NCBI GenBank assembly: GCA_964636325.1
Contig: CAZWRV010000064.1
Location: 1-35,843, forward strand
Direction of reading: 5' to 3'
From: CAZWRV01 sp964636325
GTDB lineage: Bacteria; Verrucomicrobiota; Lentisphaeria; Victivallales; GWF2-50-93
Length of the DNA stretch: 35,843 nucleotides
Below the pieces are notes generated by a model, which saw nothing but the letters and a program-made list of their open reading frames with translations, was not told the origin of the DNA and made no database searches. Positions 7,522-15,527 of this stretch are shown here, in pieces. Every line of letters begins with the position of its first letter. Positions within the stretch are counted from its first letter, which is position 1. The translations under genes and the position numbers were made by a program.

Positions 7522-10500
7522 TCGCGCCGTCTTCCGTGATGTCGTGTTCAAGTTTTATCCTGGCCTCCTCGTAGAGGTCCTTCTTCATGTCCTCCGACAC
7601 GGCCCGCCAGTGCAGGAAATGCCGGCGGACATGCGCGACGAAGGCCTTGTTCAGCCGGTCCCAGGACTCCCTGGTTCCCGTGAGCCTTGTGAGGGTCATC
7701 CGGGAGATGAACTCCCCGGTCTCGGGATCGGTGGGCAGCTCGATCGTCACGCGCTGCGAGACGCCAAGGTCGAAGGGCTTGAGCCACACCGGCACCTGTA
7801 TCCTCGGCACGTACGAGCCATTGGCCAGCTTGTCGAGCTCGGGGCTCACTCCGAGGCGCGGATCGCCTGCGAAGAACGGGCCCGAGCTGCCCTCTCCATG
7901 GTTCACGAAGAACTTGTGGAAGAATCCTAGGACCGCGATGCGGTCGTAGTGCGTGAACGTGAAGGGGAGGCTGAGCTGCAGCTCGTCGGTTTCGGTCTTG
8001 GGAAGCGACCAGCCGGCCTTTTCGGTCGGCTTCGCGATCTCCATGGCGGACCGCGCCGGGAAGTAGGTCGACAGGAACGTTGCCGCGACGATGGTCAGGG
8101 ATGCGTAGACGGTGGAGAGCGAGGTGAAGTTCATGTTGATGCCGCCAGTCCAGCCCAGCGACGTGAGAACTCGGCCTGCCCCCTGGCTGCATATGTAGCC
8201 GAGCATCACTCCCACCACCGCATATACCATCGCCTCCGCGATGAACATGAAGAATATGTAGCGCGGCGCTATGCCGACCGCGTTGTATACGAATATCTCG
8301 TCGCGCCGCTCGTATACGGAACCCTTCATGGTATTAAGCACGGTGAGGGCCGCTATGACCAGCGGGATGAGCAGGTCGACCATTCCGGCCATGGATTTCT
8401 CGCGGGACTGCTGCCCCAGATATGCGACGCCGTCGAGGCCGTAGTAGGTGAGGCGGCCGCTGCGCTCAAGATAGTTGTCGATGCTGCCCTTGGCGGCCTT
8501 GAACGGAGCGCCGTCCATGTTGACCGCGACCGAAATCACCCTGAACTCGCCCTTGCATGTCACCGGGAACTTCTCGGCCAGCCCCAGGACCGTCTGCGCC
8601 GCCTGAACCCTCGGATCCTCGTTCTCGGCTATCACCGAGAGGCCTCCTATGGTCTTGGGTGCGACAAGGGCTTCCACGTCGAAGGGGAGGACGTTGTCTC
8701 CGTCCAGATCCTGTATTCTTTCCAAGGAGCCGGAGTCGAAAATGCCGTGGACTATGAACTCCTGCCCGCCCGCCTGAATCTTGACCTCGCCCTTGTCCAC
8801 GTCGGCCGGGGCGATCCTCAGATCCTCCGCAACCTTGTCGGGAATGATTATCGGATAAGGGCCCTTCGTCTGGCGGGCCTGATCCGGAGTGAACCATCCC
8901 TTGGAAGTGAGCAGCTTGATTTTCGGCTGGAGCGGCTCGGTCACGCGCCACAGCAACGCCGACTTGACGGTCCTGGAGCGGGAGTCGGCGCCTTCGCCTG
9001 CGATGAGCTCCAGGTCCGGCGGCTGCATCTCCTGCGTGTTCCAGTTCTTTTTCATTCCGACGAGTGCATACCTCTCGTTGACCGTGTAGGTGTCGCTGTA
9101 GAGGTTGTTGAGGGCGGCTATCTCGCCGCCTGAGATCGGCCTGAACTGCTGCTCCTTGATGAGAAGCCCCTGGTATGCCGCCTTGGAGACGGCCTTCGCC
9201 TTGCTGACGATGTCGCTCTGGACCGACGTGAAGCATATCATTACGAAGGTCATCAGGACCAGCGTCGCGCAGGTGAGTCCCGTCCGGACCTTCCGTCGGT
9301 GCATGTTGTTGAGTCCGAGCATGAAGGCGGTGATCATTATGCCCATCTTGTTCACCTGCGCGCCCTTCACGCTGCCCTTGAGCTTGTTAAGCGCCTCCAG
9401 GTTCTCGTGGAACTTCCCGGAGAGGAGTATGGTTATGCCGCCCGAAATAAGGATGATGACGAAGCCAAGCAGTATCATGAAGGACGAGCGTATCATCTCG
9501 AAGGCGGGGTGGAGCGCGCGCAGCAGCGAGAATACCGCGAGGAATATTATACCCTGGGCGACGAGCTGCTTGCGTATGTCCGTGAATCCGAATACGAGCT
9601 TCTCGAAGAAGAATACGAACGGGACCAGCAGCGCCATATACCAGAGTATGCCCCAGATCGCCTCCGAGATCGAGCCGCGGATGACTGGATGGTTGAGGAT
9701 GGAGTATGTGAGGGCGTGCCTTGCGTTGCGCAGCGCCGACATGGCGCCGGCCGCCTCCGGACGGCCTTCCGAGAGGTACTGGGCGGACTTCTCGTGGAAG
9801 GCGGATGTCATCTCGTCGATCATGCCGTAGGGTTTCTGCAGGTCTATCCTCCTCTGGTTGACCATCGCCATGGACGCGGCCGCCTCCGCGGCTACGTTCC
9901 TGAAGATCGGCGTGTCGGCGGCGAGATAGCCCGGACCGTCGATCTCGCTTTCCGGTCTCCTCTTGAACTCGTTGCCGAGCACGCCGAGGCAGAAGGCGCG
10001 GGTGGTCGCGACAAGTTCGTTCTCGGCGGATCCGGCCTTCAACGCCACATAGAAGCGCTCTTTCGGGCCGACGAAGTCGAGAATTCCGTCCGGCACTATG
10101 AACTTGCACGTGCTGCCGAACGGCGTGAGGCCGTTGACCTTTATGAATGTGGCGTCGGTGAACTCCTTGAGAGTCTGCGGATTGATCCTGTTCAATATGG
10201 CCACGGGCGACGCCCGGAACAGCACAAGATTGACCGGCGGGGCGTCGCCGCTCCTGCGGAGCCCGACCGACCTGTAGATGTTCTGCGCGGCGGCGCCTTC
10301 GTCCTTGTAGTAGTCTATCAGGCCGTCCGTGCCGTAATGGGCGGCCTGCGGCGTGTAGTTCCAGGAGTTGGGATACTGGCCCAGCTGCAAGTCCCTGCTG
10401 TAGCGTCCGTACGGATCGGTGAAGTACATGGGGTACTGGTATTGGCCCAGGTAGAAGACACCGGTCTGGGCGCTTCCCTCCCAAGGATTGCCGCAGACCA

Positions 10501-12547
10501 GCGCATGGTCCACAGGGAAGTTCGGGACGGCCGAGTTGCCGACCCCTGCCGCGTAGACCGAGCCGCTCAGCCCCGAGGTGTCACGGTGGGGCAGGGGCTG
10601 GAAGCGGCCCTGGCCGTAGGCTATGCCAAGAACGGACTCGCCGAGAATCTGGAGGGAAAGCTCGATGCTCGCAAGGTTATGGACGGTCTCCGGCGGCAGC
10701 GGCGAATAGTAGTCCTTGTAGCTGTTTTCCGGACTTATCACCGAGAAGGCCGGATACGAGAGCTCGGACCAATGCTCCGCCTGGACGGGGATTCCGCCGA
10801 GCAGCGCGGCCATTGCCCAGCCGTGCCCGGAGCCGCGGTAGTCGACCCTTATCCGGTCTCCCGCCCCTATTCTGTGGATGGCGTCCTGGAGGACGCGCTG
10901 GAAGCTTTCGGCCGCCTCGCCGTATGCGGCGTAGGATCCGCCCGTGAACCCTATCACCTCCTGCTTCTTGGCGGCCTCGGCCGGATTCAGCAGGGGCGAT
11001 ACCATCACGATTTCCTCGTATGATCCGAAAAGGCGGTTGAGCTTCAGCTCCTGTTCCAGCCGCAGCGCGAGCTTCTGATGGTGTGCGAGAAGCTGGTCGA
11101 AGCGCTTCAGGAGCTTCCTCCGCACGCCGGGGCCGTCTCCGCAGGTGTCGAGATATTTCCCCACTGGATAGGACGAGCTGGTGTTGAGCCGGTCGTATGC
11201 GGTCTTGGCGGAGCGGAACCTCTTGAACGCATCGCCGCCGATGTCCTCGGGATGGCGCTCGAAGGCGATCTGCGCCTGGAGTAGCGTCTCCGCCGCGGAG
11301 AAGACGTCCAGCCGGAGGACGTAGCGGAACTGCTCGTCGAAGAACTTTTTCACGGGGGGGGTGAGCGAGCCCAGAGCCTCCTCCGTGGGGGCGCCTTCGC
11401 TTCCGAAAGCTTCGTCCTCGAAGAGCGAGAGGACGGCCTTGACCTCCTTCTCCCGCGCGCCGTTCTCGCCGATCTCGTCAGCGAGCTTCAGCGATCTCTG
11501 CCATGTCTCGCCGTTGCGCCCGGCTGCGCCAAGCAGCTCGTTGAGGCTGTTGCGCGCCATGTATTCTCCGCAGGAGGCGATGAAGATCACATCCCGCATC
11601 AGCCTGCCGCGGTGCGGGAGAAGCCCCTTGAGTATCTGGAGCTGCGTGGCGACCTGTAGCGCCTGGAGGGGGCCGCAGTTGAGGTCCGGCAGGGCGGAAT
11701 AGCCGTCATACTGGCTCATGACGACCAGCGCGCGCTTCGCCGGGGCGTCGCCCTTCATCACGCCTATCAGGTTCATGCCCGGATCGTCCCTGAACGCGGT
11801 CTTGACGTCGAGCCTCACTTCCTGCCCCACATGCTTGAATATCTTCTCGTCTGCGGCAAGGCGCACATAGTTCACCGGCATCTGCATGTTGAGCGCGGCC
11901 ATGGATGTCCACGGTATCTTGCCGAATCCCTCCGAGCTGGCGACGATCAGGGCCTTGAAGCCGAGGTCGGCGAAGCGTGAGGCGTTCATCCCAAGCTCCT
12001 TCGTAAGCGGAACCGCGGTGTCCACAAGGGCGATCTTGTCGTTGAAGGACGCAGCGGTCTTCAGAAGCTCCTCGTCCACGAGGACGAGCTTTCCGGAAAG
12101 ACCGCCCTCCGGCGTAACCATCGGCTGGACATGCGCGGGGACGTAGGGCCAGATCCTGGCGTCGAGCTCCCGCCCGTCCGCGCCGCCGATGCGCGACTGG
12201 ATCATCGCCGGGCGCACCGAGTCAAGCTCCTGCTCCAGTATCTCAAGGCCGGCCGATGAGAACGCCTCCCTTATGTATTTCGCGCATTCGTAGTTGCCGG
12301 GCTGGCCTGTGGCGCGCGAGCCGAAAGCCTCGATCTTCGCCAGGGCCGCGTCCATCGACTGGGGGGCCATCGCTTCACGCATCTCTCGGCTGTCGTATGA
12401 ACGGAGGGCCTCATCCGGCGGGAAGAACTGTCTCGGCTGGAAAACGCGCAGGAAGGCGACCGCCGACCCTGTCGTCAGGAGGACGAAGAGCACGGCGCAG
12501 AGCGCCTTGAAAAGGGACGGACTTTCTGTTTCACGCCTTTGCATCAT
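7514..12547 (-). CDS. Giant fusion: degenerate M28 peptidase domain plus FtsX-type permease
   Basis: About 1677 residues. An N-terminal anchor (about 13-33) precedes an M28 aminopeptidase-like region (about 55-345; FGSRATGQPGNYECAKYIREAF is the usual entry motif). In active M28 enzymes the first zinc ligand is the His of an HxD-type motif; here the site reads MSQYDG, with Gln, so activity is doubtful. An extended extracytoplasmic region runs to about 950, then helices at about 966-985, 995-1015 and 1022-1045, followed by an FtsX/MacB unit: TM about 1090-1110, extracytoplasmic domain to about 1388, and three helices about 1390-1500, with ERRDEIFVYNAVGIAP matching the FtsX coupling helix. A soluble tail of about 175 residues ends the protein. 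The start may be ATG 12547 or 12544 (or GTG 12553); GGTGG lies upstream. It heads the tight gene row that includes two ATPases. Role unknown. Confidence 0.85.
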   Translation of the reverse strand: MMQRRETESPSLFKALCAVLFVLLTTGSAVAFLRVFQPRQFFPPDEALRSYDSREMREAMAPQSMDAALAKIEAFGSRATGQPGNYECAKYIREAFSSAGLEILEQELDSVRPAMIQSRIGGADGRELDARIWPYVPAHVQPMVTPEGGLSGKLVLVDEELLKTAASFNDKIALVDTAVPLTKELGMNASRFADLGFKALIVASSEGFGKIPWTSMAALNMQMPVNYVRLAADEKIFKHVGQEVRLDVKTAFRDDPGMNLIGVMKGDAPAKRALVVMSQYDGYSALPDLNCGPLQALQVATQLQILKGLLPHRGRLMRDVIFIASCGEYMARNSLNELLGAAGRNGETWQRSLKLADEIGENGAREKEVKAVLSLFEDEAFGSEGAPTEEALGSLTPPVKKFFDEQFRYVLRLDVFSAAETLLQAQIAFERHPEDIGGDAFKRFRSAKTAYDRLNTSSSYPVGKYLDTCGDGPGVRRKLLKRFDQLLAHHQKLALRLEQELKLNRLFGSYEEIVMVSPLLNPAEAAKKQEVIGFTGGSYAAYGEAAESFQRVLQDAIHRIGAGDRIRVDYRGSGHGWAMAALLGGIPVQAEHWSELSYPAFSVISPENSYKDYYSPLPPETVHNLASIELSLQILGESVLGIAYGQGRFQPLPHRDTSGLSGSVYAAGVGNSAVPNFPVDHALVCGNPWEGSAQTGVFYLGQYQYPMYFTDPYGRYSRDLQLGQYPNSWNYTPQAAHYGTDGLIDYYKDEGAAAQNIYRSVGLRRSGDAPPVNLVLFRASPVAILNRINPQTLKEFTDATFIKVNGLTPFGSTCKFIVPDGILDFVGPKERFYVALKAGSAENELVATTRAFCLGVLGNEFKRRPESEIDGPGYLAADTPIFRNVAAEAAASMAMVNQRRIDLQKPYGMIDEMTSAFHEKSAQYLSEGRPEAAGAMSALRNARHALTYSILNHPVIRGSISEAIWGILWYMALLVPFVFFFEKLVFGFTDIRKQLVAQGIIFLAVFSLLRALHPAFEMIRSSFMILLGFVIILISGGITILLSGKFHENLEALNKLKGSVKGAQVNKMGIMITAFMLGLNNMHRRKVRTGLTCATLVLMTFVMICFTSVQSDIVSKAKAVSKAAYQGLLIKEQQFRPISGGEIAALNNLYSDTYTVNERYALVGMKKNWNTQEMQPPDLELIAGEGADSRSRTVKSALLWRVTEPLQPKIKLLTSKGWFTPDQARQTKGPYPIIIPDKVAEDLRIAPADVDKGEVKIQAGGQEFIVHGIFDSGSLERIQDLDGDNVLPFDVEALVAPKTIGGLSVIAENEDPRVQAAQTVLGLAEKFPVTCKGEFRVISVAVNMDGAPFKAAKGSIDNYLERSGRLTYYGLDGVAYLGQQSREKSMAGMVDLLIPLVIAALTVLNTMKGSVYERRDEIFVYNAVGIAPRYIFFMFIAEAMVYAVVGVMLGYICSQGAGRVLTSLGWTGGINMNFTSLSTVYASLTIVAATFLSTYFPARSAMEIAKPTEKAGWSLPKTETDELQLSLPFTFTHYDRIAVLGFFHKFFVNHGEGSSGPFFAGDPRLGVSPELDKLANGSYVPRIQVPVWLKPFDLGVSQRVTIELPTDPETGEFISRMTLTRLTGTRESWDRLNKAFVAHVRRHFLHWRAVSEDMKKDLYEEARIKLEHDITEDGANG

Positions 12548-12563
12548 TACCACCGTAGCGAGT

Positions 12564-12624
12564 CAATTCCCCAATTTCAGATGCCGGATGGCCGACACCG
12601 GATTTACAGTATCCAGTTCCTAAT
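12564..12624. repeat. Intergenic word repeat (CAATTTCAGATGCCGG type)
   Basis: The 227-bp gap between the DUF6785-like gene and the giant permease gene holds no gene. Its left part is made of words such as CCCAATTTCAGATGCCGGAT and CAGTATCCAGTTCCTAATTT. A small GC-rich hairpin, GCGGGC/GCCCGC with a TTT loop, follows at 12632-12646. Confidence 0.5.
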
Positions 12625-12712
12625 TTCTAAGGCGGGCTTTGCCCGCAACCCAAAATTCAATGAATTCCATAGACACATGCACGCTTTTGTGATAGAAGTT
12701 TTTAAGAAAGTA

Positions 12713-12761
12713 TCCTAATTTCAAATTTCCAGTATCAAATTTCCAGTTGCCAATTTCATTT
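12713..12761. repeat. Intergenic word repeat (CAAATTTCCAGT type)
   Basis: Two copies of CAAATTTCCAGT (12722-12733, 12736-12747) within AATTTC-rich text, just downstream of the DUF6785-like gene. The same word style recurs at 22923-22970 and 23111-23175. Confidence 0.6.
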
Positions 12762-12774
12762 TCCTCCCCCCGCG

Positions 12775-15330
12775 TCACGGAAGCTGGCCGTGTATCAGCG
12801 TCCCCCCCTGGGCTATTGAAATGCTGTTGATCGCCAAGCAGATTACCATTACCACGACCGCGCCGACAAGTGCGCCGACGAAGAACGGCTGCAGCTTGTT
12901 CCTCACGCTTGTCGCCCCTCCGAACTTGAGCACGGTCGCGCGGATGACCCACGCAACCAGCACGCTGCCGACTGTCCAGTCGCCGATCATGTGGGAGCTT
13001 CCCAGAATGAAGCCCACCGGATGGAACCAGAACCCCGGCAGATACTGCCTTATCGTCGTGAGGATCATCGTCACTCCGGCCCATAGGACCGCGGTCCAGG
13101 TGCCGAGATCCGTGGTCTTCGCGGCCGCGCCGCCGCTGTCTGCCCTGAGGAAACCGGCGGTAGTGTTGGCGAGCTCCGATATGTACGACGAGAAGAACCA
13201 GTGCTGGCTGAAGGACCACTGGTACTTTATGTTGTCTCCGCCGATGGCATACGCGTTCGAGAGGAACACCCAGCCGCCTATGAAAAGGCCGCCCAGTATC
13301 CCCATCACGCACGTCGCGGTTATGTGGAGCGGCCGTATCCTCATCCGGTGACCGAGCTGGATCAGCTCGAGCTGCGCGCCCGGAATCATGAAGAACACCG
13401 ACACCGTCAGGAAGCCGGAAAGGAGCAGCGTAACCATCATCCCGCTTGCGCCGAAGACCGCCATTCCCCCAAGGATTGAAATCAGGAGCATCGCATTGTA
13501 CGGAGTAAAATAGCCGCAGATGAGGCCGCATTCGGCGCGTATCTTGGAGGCCACGAAGCCCACCAGGAGAAGGAAGCTCATATATACGCTTATCGAAAGC
13601 AGGGAGATCTGCAGGAACCAGCCCCAGGCCAGCGCGCCGGCGAAGCAGGCCGACAGCGTGAGGAGCGCGTTCCGGCTGCTCATCAGCTCGTAGGGGTCGT
13701 CCTTCCCCCCCCTGAAGGCCGCCTTGGCTACGCCCCACAGATATTTGCGGGTGAAGAAGATGACTATTATGAAATAGCCTATGTAGCCGCCTATCGCCTG
13801 ATGGTAGCGCCATGGATATCCGGCGTTCACCTTCAGCCCGGTGCTTTCCCCCAGCCACCCCTGCACGCGGTAGATGCAGAAGCCGATCAGAAGGCTCAGA
13901 AGCACGTTCAGTTCGAAGAAGATCGCTATGCTGACGAAGAATATGTTTACGCCCGCGCTGAACTGCCATGTCCAGCCCCAGCCGGGATCCTGGAAATACG
14001 GCGCGAAATTGATGTTCGCCGAAAGATCCGGGACGTTGCTGTTGAACGTGTGCCAGCACTTCGCCATGCCCCACAGGAAGGCGACCGAGAATCCCGCCCA
14101 GGTGTAGCGGTTGCTCAAGATGGAGCTGAAGGCCCCCTGCGCGGAGTCCTCCACCCCGATCAGGGCCGACGGGATGCGCGCGTTGGGGAAGGGGTAGCGC
14201 TCGCTCTCCGCCCACTGCTTCCGCATGATCACGTTCATCGCCAGGCACGCGGTCGCAAGAAGCAGGACGAAGACGGACCATGTCAGCGCCGGCCTCACCC
14301 ATTCGCGCAGCGGGATGTAGCCGCTCAGGAGGAACTTCGCGCCGGCCACGCTCCACATGTTGTCCGGCTTTATTATCAGATCCGGCGGACAGGATTCCGG
14401 TGGAAGCTTTTTGTATTCGGACTCCGCGATCATCTTACGTCCGCGGAAGATGCCCTCAAGCGCGGCGACGCTCATGAGCTGTGGATCGGCGAACACCACA
14501 CGCCCGCGCCCGTGAAGGACGAACTCGACGCGAAGCTTCCCGCGGCAGTCCTCCGCGACCTTCGCGCCGTAGGCGCCCAGCCGGACGAAACCCGTCTGGT
14601 GTATGAACGTCTTCCTCTCGGCCTTGGGCGCCGAAAATATCTCGTTCGCGTCCTTGCCCCCGTCGGAATATACGCGGCATGAGATACGGCTTCCAGGCGC
14701 CATATCCTCGGTCCTCGCAAGGACGCTTATCAGATACGGATTGCCGGGGATAAATCCCGCGGCGGACCCGCCCACCGCGACAGGAACCTCCATCGACACC
14801 GTGCTGACCGCCCCTTCCTCCTTGTTTTCAAGGGCGGGTAGCTCAGCCTTCCTGCCCTTCTCGAACTCGACTTCGCTCCATTCGACGCCACCGCCGGTCT
14901 TCGCGGCATCCTTGGCAAGCAGCCCACTGAGAAGGTTCTCGCCGTGGGGCCAGAGATTCTCGTTGTAGGCGTCGAGGTAGTCGAAGGCCGCAGAGCGCGG
15001 CGTCGAAGATATCAGCCCCACGAAACGGTGCCACATCCCCTGCGTCATGATCGGGATGGATATCACCATGGTGAAGAAGACGCACAGGATTTCGGCGCGG
15101 GTCAGAAGCCTCAGCTTGAATATCGCGTAGAACGCTCCGGAAAGGACAAGCAGGAGGAGCAGGACCGACATCGCAGGAACCGGCAGTATCTGCTCGGCAA
15201 CTGCGTTGCCTTCAGAAAGTATCACCTCCGAATACTGCGTGTATATCCCGGCAAGCAGCATCGCAAAAACGCTTGCGCAGAACGCACGCGGAGTCATTCC
15301 GGGCACAAATTCCGTCCGTTCTGAAGCCAT
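12775..15330 (-). CDS. DUF6785/OPT-like membrane protein with inserted beta domain
   Basis: About 851 residues. Three N-terminal helices (about 18-37, 52-73, 80-98) are followed by an extracytoplasmic, beta-rich insertion (about 145-300, including FIPGNPYLISVLART and GKLRVEFVLHGRGRVVFADP), which reads like a carbohydrate-binding-type sandwich. Then about ten helices begin at 348. The segment MRKQWAESERYPFPNARIPSAL matches the QWxExERxxFP signature that I associate with DUF6785 proteins. The ATG at 15330 follows AGGAGAT at very short spacing; a TTG at 15348 would add six residues. The gene precedes the giant permease gene in the same direction, 227 bp away, and is probably functionally linked to it. 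Function is unknown; the OPT-like fold is inferred. Confidence 0.78.
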   Translation of the reverse strand: MASERTEFVPGMTPRAFCASVFAMLLAGIYTQYSEVILSEGNAVAEQILPVPAMSVLLLLLVLSGAFYAIFKLRLLTRAEILCVFFTMVISIPIMTQGMWHRFVGLISSTPRSAAFDYLDAYNENLWPHGENLLSGLLAKDAAKTGGGVEWSEVEFEKGRKAELPALENKEEGAVSTVSMEVPVAVGGSAAGFIPGNPYLISVLARTEDMAPGSRISCRVYSDGGKDANEIFSAPKAERKTFIHQTGFVRLGAYGAKVAEDCRGKLRVEFVLHGRGRVVFADPQLMSVAALEGIFRGRKMIAESEYKKLPPESCPPDLIIKPDNMWSVAGAKFLLSGYIPLREWVRPALTWSVFVLLLATACLAMNVIMRKQWAESERYPFPNARIPSALIGVEDSAQGAFSSILSNRYTWAGFSVAFLWGMAKCWHTFNSNVPDLSANINFAPYFQDPGWGWTWQFSAGVNIFFVSIAIFFELNVLLSLLIGFCIYRVQGWLGESTGLKVNAGYPWRYHQAIGGYIGYFIIVIFFTRKYLWGVAKAAFRGGKDDPYELMSSRNALLTLSACFAGALAWGWFLQISLLSISVYMSFLLLVGFVASKIRAECGLICGYFTPYNAMLLISILGGMAVFGASGMMVTLLLSGFLTVSVFFMIPGAQLELIQLGHRMRIRPLHITATCVMGILGGLFIGGWVFLSNAYAIGGDNIKYQWSFSQHWFFSSYISELANTTAGFLRADSGGAAAKTTDLGTWTAVLWAGVTMILTTIRQYLPGFWFHPVGFILGSSHMIGDWTVGSVLVAWVIRATVLKFGGATSVRNKLQPFFVGALVGAVVVMVICLAINSISIAQGGTLIHGQLP

Positions 15331-15527
15331 ATCTCCTGCCACTTCCAAGGCAGATATTCGGTGAAAGGGCGTAGTTTACCGAATATTTACCACTTCCCGC
15401 AAAAGGATTGTATATTAGGTTCCATTCGCGGGATTTCAAGCCAAAATGGAATGAGCTGAAGAGGTTCTGCGGATTCCACCGCATCCGGGCGTTGTTCTGG
15501 AAGTGGCATTGCCGAGGAAAAGTCACG

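Noticed and set aside
9299..11023. 574-codon plus-strand frame opposite the giant permease
   Set aside because: High GC antisense frame without recognisable domains; the minus-strand gene explains the DNA.
12620..14356. 578-codon minus-strand frame inside the DUF6785-like gene
   Set aside because: It is a shadow frame rich in Arg, Pro and Gly over a convincing membrane protein.
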